In this document: positions 43,112-55,121 of the stretch, piece after piece
Layout: each line of letters starts with the position of its first letter
Position numbering within the stretch: the stretch's first letter is position 1
DNA from: Verticillium longisporum
Taxonomy: Eukaryota; Ascomycota; Sordariomycetes; Glomerellales; Plectosphaerellaceae
Reading direction: 5' to 3'
NCBI GenBank assembly: GCA_019188255.1
Contig: JAETXT010000002.1
Span: 4,402,001-4,466,000, forward strand
DNA: 64,000 nucleotides
The notes under the pieces: model-generated
Told to the model about the DNA's origin: nothing
The model's database searches: none
The model's input: the letters and a program-made list of their open reading frames with translations, nothing else
Made by a program: the position numbers and the translations under genes

Positions 43112-46100
43112 CGTGGACTTTCCCAATCGCACTCAAAGCGGCGCTTTTGCTTTCAATTCGATTGACGATAGGGTACGATCCAAGACGCCGTGACCAAGAA
43201 TAGGTCGGTATCGTCAGATGATGGCAGGTCGGGGTGGTGTCTGAAGATGGGACCTCTCTCGACAAACGAAGGGCCGGTAGCAATTGTTGTGCAAAGTGCT
43301 AATGTCGCGCGACTGCGTCTCGCACGTTCACTGGTCGACGAATGGCTGGCTCGGGAGTGCGTTGCTCGTCGGGCGCTGCAATGATCGGATTTGTAGATCG
43401 TGGGTCGAGATGATGGGACGAGCAGTGTCGTCAGAGTCGATGGGCACGGTGACGAGGGAAAGGAAAGGAGAGAAAAAGTGAAGCATCGAAACGAGGCGAG
43501 GCGAGGTGAGATGAGATGATTCGGGTTGGTTGTGACGGGGCGCAGAATAGGCAGGCAGGAGAGGGAATTAAGGGACCGAGACTGGCAGTGGCAGTGGCAG
43601 CGACGGCAGCGGCAGCAGGAAGCAGAACCCCAAGCCAAGCCACGAGACGCAGGACACAAGACACAAAGACGAAGACGGCCGGGACGGACAGGGCAGGAGA
43701 GACCAGGCCATGCACCCACCAGTGACGGAAAGCGGGCACCGTGTGGCGCTCCAAGTGCTCCAAGTGGAGGTGGCTCGGGCTCGGCTCCTCGGGCATCAAC
43801 CGGACAAGGCTTCAGCAGGGCCCCAGTGCAGCAGGGCAGCTCCAGGGCAGCGCCAGGGCAGAGTCAGGGCCCCCCCAAGCCCCCGAAGCAGCTCCAGGGC
43901 CTGCCCCTTTCAGGTGGCACTGCCAACCCATTCGTGCACAGCCCGTTTCCGGCCCAGGCACGAGAAACAACAGGAGGTCCACACTGTGTATATGCGGTCG
44001 AAAACCTAAGGTGCTCGAAGGTTGGATTCGAAGCCTTTCACACAAGAGGATCATCGTCACCACACGAGGGCAATTCTCCATTCGCCTATGCTAGACTTGG
44101 CCTCAAATTCATGCCGAACCCTCCCTTCAAACCCACTGCGGACCGAGGACCACTCGCCGCCTGCAGAAACGCTTCACCGACAGCCTGCGTCCGTGAGTGA
44201 CCTGATATGCCCCATGGACGAGCCCGCTCCGGTGCAGCGAGGCGACATTGGGGGAGATTGCGTGCACCCATTCTGCCCTGTACTTGTCTTTGAGCGCACG
44301 GGCAATGACGACGAGGATGCCCGCTTCTCCGTCCCCGTTGGGCAGGCAGTCGATAGACTCTGAAAGAGAGAAAAAAAGACCCCAGCGCTATATCTATTCC
44401 CCCGAACCCCCCCTATGACAGAGGGCCGGGGTCGATATCCGCACGACTTCGGCCTTGCTCCTTTTCTCGCTGACCAACACGTCCTGTTATCCGCCGATGG
44501 CCGAGGCAGGAGCATGGTCACGAGAACCCTCCCCGACGCCCTGCCTGTCCTGAGGCTGAACTGACACATGGCATAGAATCGTCACTTGGCAGTCTCGATT
44601 CCAGCCGCGTCTCAATTAGGCCGGCGTGCTGGATTTGTCGAAGGAACACGCGCTCCAGTGAATGCATCGAACGGCTATTTTTCTCTGCTTACTGACCTCG
44701 TGTTGGTCCGCACCCGCATCTGCTGCACATGCACCTGGCATGGGGCGTCACTGAGTGCAGCTGTCCAGATTGAGATTAGTCGCCTCGATGTTCTTCACGC
44801 GTTCACAACTCAGACACCTCGCCTCGGCAAGCCAATTCTGCACTGGGATCTTTGCTTCAACGTACGCAGCATTATCGTAGCTCATTAGCTCTAGCTCATT
44901 GAGAAAGCCATCAGGCTGTGTAATCGCTCTCCCGTCGCTGCAGAAAACTATGGCGGCAGTTCGTGACCCAGATATCGGTCCGTAGCCTGTCCATATCCGC
45001 TGTCAGTGCAGCGAGTCATACCTTTACCTCTACGCCCTACCTACGCCGCACCGCGACCTAGCACCAGCGCACCAACGCCGGAAATCCGACCCATCACAAC
45101 CACCTACAGCATAATCAGGCCTCGCTGCCCAGGCCCGTAAATCAAGCAGCTCTGAAAACCATTGAATGTCTACAGACACATTCTTGTGGACCAAGTACTC
45201 TCCGAAACCCCTTCTACCAAGCTCCCGCAACATGCTCGTCTTCAGCCGGCAAGCCTGCAACTTCCCCCGCCCTCCCGCGACTGATCCCCCTCGATCCGCA
45301 CACGCCGCCGATCCCTCCAGCGCAGCGCCGCGTAGTCTCCTCTTGGCATCCGCTATCCGCCAAGAACTGCAACGGCAGTGGCAAATCAAGAAGATATTTT
45401 GTTCGTATTCCCAAGGGACGCTCACTAACCCTCACCGGCGAGCCTCGGGTCAAAGCCAGCGTCATCTGTAGCCTCTCTTGCTAGCTGGTCAGTAGCGTTC
45501 GGGTCTGTAAGCAAAGGCCCCGAACATGAGGTCATCCCGAAAAGCACCACACGCATGACGATCCGCGATCCCGCATTGCAGCCCACGTCCCACCAGATGA
45601 CGTGCCTTCATCCGATCATGGGAATCGGATCAAGGGGAAGGAAGCACTTGAAACGGCCACAAACCGGCGGTCAGTAGTACCACAGGGGGCTTGTCCTCAC
45701 ACCGGGCAGCCTAGAGCCTTTCTGGTCAAGTGATCATTCTTAATCTCAAGTCTTGGTCTTCACGAATACTCATTTAATAGTGACATTCCTCAACGTTCGA
45801 CTACAACAACTCTAGACCAGCCGCAACAGACCTCAGCGCTGGCCTAGAAAGAGAGAGGGGGGAGGGGGCAGTGCCCTTCCCAAGCGGTAACGCCACCCGC
45901 CCGAACCTGTTGAGATACGAAAATAGCAGCCTCCCGCCCCTAAGAAAGGCGCCGGTCTCACTGGTTGGTTGGCCGCCGTCCTCTCACAACGGGCATGGAA
46001 AGCCACCATCGATCCTAACCTTCCACACAGCCGAAGCAAGCCTCGCTTGCGACTTCAGCTTCTCGGCGTGGCTATTGTGTATTGCCCAACATGCAGTAAA

Positions 46101-46690
46101 ATCGGCCGCCAGTCACGCGTCCCGGATCTGCAAGGTACACAGGCAGGACTCTTAGTTTAGCGCGTTACCGGGACAAGCAGCCATTCGAGCATTCCTCCTG
46201 AGCCTCACCAACACGCGATTTCACCCTCAACATCACATGCCAAGAAAATCCGAGTTGCAAATGCAAGAAATTGTCAGTCACGCAAGCGCGTGTGTCTTGA
46301 TTGTATTCGCCGTCTGTCTTTGTCTGATTTCGACAATTCAGGCCCCAGTCTATATGCAGAAAAGCCCGTGAGAGACCAAAAGCATCATCATCTCTGATCC
46401 GAATACTCCAATCACGGTAGGTGTGTATATGTGATGTTTGTCTGTAGTGTGACCCAAACCGTAAGAAAATAAAAAGACATTACCAGGTATGTCGCTTGTG
46501 GTGAAAAAAGAGTGCGCCGCTGGACGACGAAGCGTCTTCCCATGCCGATGCAACAAAACACGCCCTCTCCTTGCAGAGTCAGAGTCATGTACGTAATTGA
46601 GAACAATATGTGCCGATGCCGCTCGCTTCATGAACCGGCGCTGCCGGAGTATCGACCCCTTATGGGACGCGGGGTGAATAGGTCAGTCGC
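43112..46690. other. gene-poor interval
   Basis: About 3.6 kb without a gene I can support. The first part holds the leader exon and promoter of the Mid2-like gene. Nt 43585-43625 are a GGCAG-rich microsatellite, and nt 43830-43875 contain imperfect CAGGGCAG repeats. Frames at 43526-44200, 44022-44363 and 45166-45471 show no family features. The end (46200-46690) should be the 3' UTR of the next minus-strand gene. Confidence 0.45.
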
Positions 46691-49051
46691 CTAGGTGCGC
46701 ATACCCCAAGAGGGTTTCAGCGTCGTCTCGAGACTGGCCTGCGTGAAGACTGTATCGCCTGGGAGACGGCTGACGCGACCGGCGCCACTGCGGATGGCGT
46801 GGGCTTGAACGGCCGAGATGCCGCTGCGGTTGCTACGTATGCTGCCGGCATCGCTCATGTTGTCCTCGTTCTGGAACTTGCGGGGAGGGGCGAAGTCAAG
46901 CCCTGTGAAGGTGCTCGACTTTCGGAGCAAGTGCGGGCTTGGAATCGCGGGCATCTCCTCAAAGCTGCTGACAAGAGGCGAGGCGATAGGCACCTTGGGC
47001 GCGAACGGCCGCCTTTCACCCGCCGGGCTCTGGGAGCGACCACGCTGGCGGTCCTCGTAGCTCTCCGGAGGCGCAAAGTCGATAGCACCCAACAAGGCCA
47101 TGTTGTCATCCCTCAGCTTCGAGGGGTTAGGTAGCGTGGTCAGAGCCGTGGGAGGTGGGCCCTTAGGCTTGGGTTGCCGCTGGAACTTGTTGGATACGGA
47201 CGAACCAGGTCGTGGTTGGCCATAGGCACTGGAGAGAGAGGACCCCGGGCGTGTAGGTGTTCCCCATCTGCCGTTCGACATCGATGTGCCGGCACGGGGC
47301 GGGCCTTGTTGCCTGCCGCGAGGCATGTTCATACCCCCAATAGACCCATGCATACCTCGAGGAGGGGGTCCTCGCAGGCGCGATCCGCTGGGTGGTGGCG
47401 TCATCGCGCGCCTTGTCACCGGTTGGGCATATGGCATGACGAAAGAATTGGAAGCCGGGTCGTAGAAGGCGTCGTTGCCACCGCCGTAGCCAGCATCGTA
47501 ATCCTCGTAGTACTGGGCACCACCTTGCTGGTGGTGAGGGGGAGGCATGTTGTGCTCGCCAGGGGGCTTGGAATCATCGAAATACTCCTTGTAAAAGGAT
47601 CGAATTCTGTTCGCTCTCTCCTCGGGGTCCTCAAACTCCATAACCTCATTAGGGGGCAGAGGCCGCAACCCTACAGAAAGCCTCTTGTTGTCCTGCTGAG
47701 GAACACCAAGCCCGAGAGCCCGGGATTCGCGGAAGTTGCCCTCCATGGAGCGCGTCTGCGTAGATCGACCGCGCTCCTCATACTGCTCATAGTCCGCATA
47801 ATTCTGGGACTGCTGGCCGTGCGGGCCATCGCGATCGTCGAAATCAATAGGACCGTCGGGCATGATGGCGGGAAGAACACCATCTTGGTCTGTCTTGTGG
47901 ACGGCAGGGCTGGAAGGCAGACCGTTGAAAGTTTGAGGTGGGGCCTCGAAATTCATTTCATGGAGACCCAGACCAACACCAATTTCCGGGAGCACGGGGG
48001 ACTGGAGGGTCGGCGCCGAATTGTTGACTTGGTGAGCCGCGGGGTCAGGGAATTGCGCAGCTGGCTCGTTCCAGGACGGCTGCGAAGCACCAGAGCTGAC
48101 GCGTCGGGCGTCTCGTTGCGCTACCGGGGCCGGTTGGGTGACATCGGGGACATGAGGAATGTTGCGGTTGCTGTCGAAGTCTTCGGCGTAGGAAACGGTT
48201 CCAATCTCGGGAATGACGGCATGAGGGAGGGAACCACCGGTCGGTGAGATAGGGGATGTTTCAAGCTGCGGCGTTCTGGCTCCGGTGGGGGTTGCGAAAG
48301 GATCGGCAGTCAAGGGAGGAGGCTTCGGGAGCGAGTTTTGACGAGGCGGATGAGTACGGCTGTGAAGACTCGAGCCGCGCTCGGTTGATCCAGTGTACAC
48401 TGATGAGCCGGCGCGTCCTTCCTTCTCAGGACGAAACGAGCGAATGGAACCGACTTCGCTGCCGTACTGGTTGACTGGTCGGTAGGGATCGTCATCGTCG
48501 TGGAGGTTACGGGCGAGGGAGTGAAGGGACTGCTTAGAGCCCTGGAGCGCTGGTGGCAAAAGGTAGGGGCTGGAGAGGTTCATGTCCATCGAGACCTGCG
48601 CGCGATGCTTGGGATCGAGGTTCAACATCTTCTCACGGAATACACTTTTCCGCTTACCGCCCCTGCCCATCTTGTCGTCGTTGATGCCAAAATCAAGACT
48701 CATGGTGGGGTCGCTGGCTTCTTCCATTCTCTGCTTCTTGATACCTCTCCGGTGCAGATAGTAGAGGATCGACATGATGGCAACAATAGGAATCCTACAT
48801 GATTGATTAGTCACTTGCCATGGTGAGAGAACACGTTAGACATACACAACACTGAGAGCAATAATAAGCGTCTGAGGCTTGACAGCTGGCGCTTCACAGT
48901 CGGGGTGATCGGCATCACACTCCTTTCGGGCTGCAATGACTGGACCTGGAGACCTAAGCAGGGTGGCGTCTTCATACGTGGGTTCCGCAGCTCGGACGCG
49001 TATCCGAGAGCCCATCCTATAGCCATTTCCATTGAAGGCTGTGGCAGCCAT
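46691..49051 (-). CDS. single-pass membrane protein of unknown function
   Basis: Exon 1 is 49051-48846 and exon 2 is 48794-46691, with a 51-nt intron (GTATGT...TGTAG) that restores one frame of 769 aa. A short N-terminal head (MAATAFNGNGYRMGSRIRVR, with CDADHPDC) leads to a transmembrane helix split by the intron (TLIIALSVV then IPIVAIMSILYYLHRR). A juxtamembrane motif KKQRMEEASDPTMSLDFGIN follows. The remaining 650 residues are a long disordered tail rich in Pro, Ser, Gly and Asp, with short repeated patches (PRPGSSVSNKFQRQPKPKG, LLGAIDFAPPESYEDRQRGR). The start at 49051 is the first ATG; a GTG lies upstream. I do not recognise the family beyond its occurrence in filamentous fungi. A plasma-membrane or Golgi location is inferred from topology only. 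Confidence 0.75.
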
Positions 49052-51052
49052 GTTGATCGTCGTGACTCGAGGTTGGCGCAAACCTTTCACGTGTACCGTC
49101 CTAATTAGGTGCCAAGCAAACCGTCGTGAATATGAAAAAAATGCCGGAGAGAATCGAAGACTGCGTGTTTGTGTAAGGATCTTGTGAAATGTTTCGGGGT
49201 GTGCCGAGTCAAAATCGGGGATCTAATCGGAGATCAAGTCGTGACTAGTTCTTTGAAAAATGTAGAACGATGCCGGGGGTGCCAGAGCGGGCGGGTAAAG
49301 AGTGTCGTCCGTAGGCTTGGGATGAACAAGTCTAAGGGGGGTAAAAATGAGTGTGGAGAGTTTGTCTTTCGAGGTTGGGACAAACAATAAAAGAGTGACG
49401 AGCCCGCTGGCAGGCAGATCCCGCAAAAGAGACAGACAGTCGGCAGTTGAAGGCTTGAGAGGAACTGACGATGAGGAGAGAGAAAGGAGAAAGAGGAGTC
49501 GTGACCTCGAAGGACGACCAGAATGGAGGTCGTCGGGAGAAGACCCACCAACTTGCCAACCCACCTATCTCGCCCTCTCATTCTCTTCCTTCCCCCAGGT
49601 CAGGTAGGGGGGGCGGCGGAAGGAGAGCGAGGGAAACGACTGGGCAGGGGAGGCACCGCCAGACCCAGGGTAGCAGCCACTTGCCTGACAACGAGGGCCA
49701 GCAAAACGGAGCCAAGAGCGCCAGGGAACGGAGCAACGTGTGGAATTGGCGAATGAGGCCTAATTTCGCCAAATGAATTAGGCGGGGCTCGCTGGGGTCC
49801 TTCGTCTGTTGTGCTTGTTTGCTTGCCGCCCCTTCACAAAACTGGCGTGCACAGCACTGACGACCACCACTGACATGTCGAACCGACGCGCTAGCCCAGG
49901 CACCGCGCAGGGAGTCCTGGGATCTACAGGGGGTTAGTGCAGGGATTTGACGCAGGAACGCGCCCCGGCGTTGCGGGAAGGGGCGCACCTTCCTCTTGCC
50001 CTTGCCTGATTGAGAGGCCCCAATACGCGCCGTGCGAGCGAGCCTCGTTTTCCCTCCCTTTCCTTGCCATCCTGCCCACCCAAGAGACCTATCATATCAA
50101 CTTTGGCACTGTCTCCGTCTGAACAACGGCTTCCAGATAAGCAACGCCAGGGAACGTGGGAACGGCCCTGCACCCTTCATCCTAGGGAATCCTAAATCCA
50201 GGCTCCATTGCCAACAGGTCCGTCCCACTGGTGCAATCCACATGAAGAGCCCAGGCCTGGCCAACCCCTGACCCCATGGCGACTTCTTCTACCACGATGT
50301 ACTGCCGAAATGATGCGATGAGAAATCTGGGTTCAGGGGCGAGACCGAGTCGTCGTCGAGTTGTGCGATGTTCAGTACAGGACAGTTTTCTCTCCGTTGT
50401 TGTGAACCAGCACCACAATGGGGCGGCGGTGTACAATTGGAGCTTCTCCTTCTGCCGCCCCGTTTTGGTCTCGGGCAGACATCATCTTGCTTCCTGCGTT
50501 GAGAGACACTCAGTGTCTTGTGCGACCGACCATCTCTCCCAGTCCATGTTTCCCCTTGTGAATTCAGACGGGATGTGTCTGTGTCTCTTGATCTGGTCTC
50601 GTCTTACTCACCATGTTCAGGATCTCGTCTGCTGCACTGCGACAGGACTGGTGCAAGGTTGCGAACGATAGTTTTGCTGCAGAGGAGAAAAAGACCTCGT
50701 TCCAAGGAACCATCGACCCCAAATCTGTATGTCATGTCTTTTCAGGGGCGGAATGCTGGATGTGGCGGCGTTGTACTCTCAAGTCAGGGAAATTGTGATG
50801 TCAGCAGCGATCGCCTATTGGTCCGTGACTTATGTCTAGATTGCGGCATCACCACCAATCATGCATCCCGTCAGCATTCATTCTTGTTTTTGTGCAAACT
50901 CGATTCCGCCTCCGACCCCATCGCTCACAAAATGCCTGGAGTGCTCGTGACGTAGGACAGCATGCCCGCTTTCCTGTCTCGGAGGTCGCCACCCACTCTG
51001 AACATGCCAGAGTCCATCATATTCTGCCAGGCTAGCATCGCAAGCCTCAGTA
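49052..51052. other. gene-poor interval
   Basis: Two kilobases upstream of the membrane protein gene and downstream of the DHX35-like gene. Purine-rich stretches (49440-49500) and a GC-rich block (49600-49650) are present. No frame here has recognisable content. Confidence 0.45.
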
Positions 51053-53133
51053 TCATACCCTGTCTGCTGGTTTGGAGATCTTGTAGAAGTCGGGCGCGTA
51101 TTCCAAGAGCCAGGTTCTTTCAATCTTGGTTATGTCGCGGATGTAGACCTTGCTGCCAGTCTCTATAATCTCGTGATAGATGACCCAGTCCGCCTTGCGA
51201 CTGAAAAGGAGCGATGTCGGATGCGCGTGCAGCGTCATGTCGCCGGCCACTTTTTGGAACGTTCCATCGGGACACATCCTCGCCGCGTGGGCAAAATACC
51301 CACTCGTGAGACATCTTCGAATCTGCTCAGCTTTTTTCAACATGTCCTGCGGCGTCAGTTTGGTCCCAAGCGATTCGTCGACCGGGATGCCGAACCGCTC
51401 GATGTATCGCTTGAGCTGGGCCCGAACACTGACTGCCTTGGTCATCGTCTTGAAGTTGAGGTTGTGATCATGGCAGAAACGGGCCTCTTTCTTGCCCTTG
51501 GTGATAAAGGCGAGATATACGTTGAGCAGCGTCAGGTGATCACCCTCTTCGGCGGCAAATTTACGTCTTGAGCTTTCCATCTTCTTCCTCTCGCCGTCGT
51601 GATAAAACCACACATTGCCGGCGACGCTGGTCATGGCAGCAATCGTGACAATCTCACTTAGACAGCCGAAAGACTGTGCACTCAGCAACGTCTTGCCCAT
51701 CATCGGCTCTACAGCAATCTCCGCCATTCTGTATCCCAACGGGCGGGTCAATTTGGCGTACTCGTCAAGTGCGCCGAGCGAATAGAGTAGCTCGAGGGCT
51801 TTTGCCATCAGTTTGGCTGGAGGCGCGCTGAGAAAGGGGAATCGCAGAATATTGTCGATGCCAAGGGCTTTCAGCTGCAGGATGAATGGCGCAAGGTTGG
51901 TCCTTTGGATTTCAGGAACATTCGCGTTCGCCAAGCTCTCCCATGTCTCCTCAGTGTAGAGCCTGAAGCATTTGCCAGCTCTCGTACGACCTGCTCGTCC
52001 TGCTCTCTGCATGGCCGATGCTTTAGATAGCGGAGTTGTAGTAAGCGAGTCGATGCCGAGGTCGGGGTCGTACGTCCTGAGCTTTACGAAACCGCAGTCT
52101 ACAACGTAGACGATGCCGTCAATCGTCACTGAAGCCTCCGCAATGTTCGTAGAGAAGACAACTTTTCTTTTGTTCTCCGGCGGTTTGTCGAAGATGAACA
52201 TCTGCTGTTCGGTCGACAGCCCTGCATATAATGGCAACGGTTCAAGAGTTCGTTCTTGAGGCCCCATCTCAAGCAGTCGATCTGCGACAGCTTGAACGGC
52301 CTTATCGATTTCTTCACGACCAGTCAGAAAGACTAGGATGTCGCCATCGGCCTCCTTCGTGTGAATGTCCAGAACAGTGGTTATGGCCCTCTCAAAGTAG
52401 TCTTCGGTTGGCTCTTCAAGGTATAGAATATCGATCGGAAAGGCCCGGCCCTCGATGTTGACGACTGTTGCTGGTGATTCTGAAATTTTTGTTCCGGGCG
52501 CTCCAGAGTCCGGTGCAGGTGTGAAGTATTTGAGAAAGGCGTCTGCTTGTAGCGTTGCGCTGCTGATAATTAAGCGGAGTTCAGGACGCTTCCTCATGAT
52601 CTTTTTCAACAGGCCCAACAATATATCTGTGCTGATAGACCTTTCGTGCGCCTCGTCTACCATGATGACCGAGTACCGAGAGAGAAGAGGGTCGACAAGA
52701 GCCTCTCTGATCAGGAGGCCGTCGGTCAAAAATTTGATTCGTGTGGATGACGACGTGACATCTTCAAACCGAATCGAGTAACCGACCTCCTTTCCAACCT
52801 CGCAGCCGACTTCCTCAGCCACTCGCAGAGCGACCGTCGTTGCTGCGACTCGACGTGGCTGTGAAAATGTTAGATCTCGTTAACAAAGGGGCACCTTATG
52901 ATTAGACGGACCTGTGTTACGCCGATAACCTTGCCGCCGTCCGCCCATCCCGACGCTTCTAGAAATTGGGGGATTTGGGTGGTCTTGCCTGAGCCCGTCT
53001 GGCCGACGATGATGGTAACAGGTTTGGTTTCGATGAGATAAAGCAAGCCTTCACGGTGCTTGGCGATCGGAAGAAGAGCAGCAGGTTTGTGAAGTGCCGG
53101 TATGAAAACCGAGTTGACGTCGAAGTCTGCCAT
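51053..53133 (-). CDS. DHX35: DEAH-box RNA helicase, DHX35-like
   Basis: Exon 1 is 53133-52912 and exon 2 is 52858-51053, with a 53-nt intron (GTCCGT...CACAG) joined in phase 0 at motif Ia, TQ/PRRVAAT. The product is 675 aa. Motif I is VGQTGSGKTTQIPQFL, motif II DEAH (MVDEAHERSIST), motif III SATLQAD, motif IV FLTGREEID, motif V TNIAEASVTIDGI and motif VI QRAGRAGRTRAGK. The C-terminus has the helicase-associated winged-helix and OB-fold region. The short N-terminus (MADFDVNSVFIPALHKPAAL) and overall size match DHX35, a spliceosome-linked helicase lost from budding yeast (recalled), rather than Prp2, Prp16, Prp22 or Prp43. The first ATG is used; a GTG farther upstream is not. The gene is divergent from the CUE-domain gene. 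Confidence 0.9.
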
Positions 53134-53654
53134 GGTTACCGGTGGTGCGCTTCTAACGATTGTCGGCAAAGGAAAATCCACTGAACAACAGGTCGAGATG
53201 CCTCAGAGGCGAGTCTCACAGTTCTGGATTTTGGGCATTCGAAGGCATATTACCAACTGCGACGACGATATGGTTCCTACCAACGTTGCTGCTATCCTCA
53301 CCAGGCTTGACTGCAAGACAGACTGGCTTGTGAGGTGTGAGAGGAACCAACTGGTAGCAGTAGCTGACAGCTGCGATCTTGTCATTTGCCCTGTGATGTG
53401 GCCGATGTGACGACACAGGCAAACGGTCCGATGTGGCGCAGCACCAAGTGGAAGCCTGGTGCTCGGTGCGGCGTCATCTGCGTCGCGGCCCACTTCTGTC
53501 GGCGTCCGACATGGACCCCTCCCATGATCAACAGCAATCTCGAAGCATCCAGGTTTCCCAACAGCCCCATTACAAGCATTTTCAAGAAGAAACATCAACC
53601 TTGCGAGGTACCTGAAATACAACCCGAACTTTCGCTACGCAGCAAGCAGTTGCC
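53134..53654. other. divergent promoter DHX35-like / CUE gene
   Basis: A 520-nt interval between two starts on opposite strands. No gene is seen; it probably serves as a shared promoter. Confidence 0.5.
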
Positions 53655-55121
53655 ATGTCTGCGCCGACCGAGACGGTGAGGTCACACTCTATATTCATTC
53701 AACTTCCATGCCACTAACGATAGTCTGGCCAAACCAGGACAAGAACACTTCTCCTGGTGGTCCTGAATCACCCACCACAGCTCGTCCCCTCGAAATGGAC
53801 GACGATGATGTTCAGGACTCGGGTATCGTTGGAGATGATGCCTCCAAGACCACACCCGCGGCGGCCAGCACCACAGCCGCAACAAGCGACGAGACGCCTC
53901 CGACGAAACCCCCTCGCCCTCTGACCGAGGCGCAGAAGAACGAAGCCATCCTAAAGGAGGCATTCCCTGGAATTGATGCGACCGTCATCAGGGCTGTTCT
54001 CACTGCCAGCCGCGGGCAGATTGATCCAGCTTTCAACGCCTTGCTCGGTATGTTACCGTCCCAATAGAAAGACATACACAGGAGACGTGGTCTGACAGCA
54101 GGTTCACAGAGATGACGGATCCCGATGCGGCTCAGAGGGAGCCCAGCGAGGAGGCTCCGCCTCCTCAGCCCCCGCGCCCGTCTGGCCCAGCCCACACCAT
54201 GTCGCAACTCGAGTCGGACGAGCTCTATGCCCGCCAACTCGCAGAGCAATACAACGCTGGCGCATATGAACAACGAACCTCGAGCCGCGGCCAGCCCAGA
54301 CAGCGCCAGCAGACGGGACTCAAGCCAAACGAGCTTCATGATAAAGAGCACAACTTTTTCGAGGATGACCTGCCGGTCATTCAGGAAAGACTGAAGCAGG
54401 GCTTCGTGGAGACACAAGGCAAGGTTAACTCATGGATCACCACACTGAAGAAAAGGATCGACGAGGAGTTTGCCGAAAGCGACGAGCCTACACGACCCCA
54501 GCGACCCGGCCACGAGCAGTTTCCCGGGCCACGACCTGGGCAAGCCAGCCGCAGGAGTGGAGACTACGAACGCTACGATGCAGACCCTCAAGTGCTGAGC
54601 GACGACTTCGCTGGTATGAAGTTCTCCGCCGATGGCAGTGAGTACCGCCAGCCATAACGTGACTCATGAGTTTCTTATTGACATGCAACTCAGCGCCCGT
54701 CCGCGGCAACAGGCAGCAGGTATCGAGCCCAGATCTGTTCCGACCGCCCCCACCCTCCAAGTCTCCTAGGTCGTCGGACGGCAGGAAGGTCGCCTTTAGG
54801 GATGGAGGCGATGACGATGTGTATGGCGTCTCCCCCAAGCTGTCTGCCGAAGACAGCAATAAGCCAAAGGCTAGCAAGTGGCAGCCTCTGTCGACGGTTG
54901 ACCCCAGCCCCATCACGGACAACGACCCATTCAGTCTAGGTGACAGCGAGGACGAGCGCGACGCCAAGGACAAGTCAGGCTCGAAGGACATCAAGCTTGA
55001 CGACAATGAGCGGCTGAAGCTTGCCGCTGCCGAGGCCATGTCCGACAGTCTTGTTGACTCGAACAAGAAGGATGAGACGTCCACGGCCGCCGCAGGCGTG
55101 GATGCTGCAAAGAAGGTCTAG
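53655..55121 (+). CDS. CUE5: CUE-domain ubiquitin-binding protein (Cue5-like)
   Basis: Four exons: 53655-53675, 53738-54047, 54110-54637 and 54694-55121. They sum to 1287 nt (428 aa). The first exon encodes only MSAPTET. The acceptor at 53736-53737 is chosen because the TAG at 53721-53723 would break the frame. The CUE domain (about residues 77-115) reads LTEAQKNEAILKEAFPGIDA and VIRAVLTASRGQIDPAFNAL, with the conserved Pro and Ala that contact ubiquitin. Downstream are ESDELYARQLAEQYN and a helical region HNFFEDDLPVIQERLKQGF, and the tail is acidic. Yeast Cue5 links ubiquitinated aggregates to Atg8. An Atg8-binding motif is not clear here, so the function is inferred from the domain. Confidence 0.88.

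Noticed and set aside
43526..44200. 224-codon frame with QWQWQRRQRQQ-like sequence
   Set aside because: The composition comes from a GGCAG microsatellite and there are overlapping frames of similar length. No support as a gene.
45166..45471. 101-codon frame MSTDTFLWTKYSPKP...
   Set aside because: No family features, a competing minus-strand frame, and no clear leader or splice context. Possible but unsupported.
47174..48247. 357-codon plus-strand frame
   Set aside because: It is antisense to the disordered tail of the membrane protein gene and has no conserved motif.
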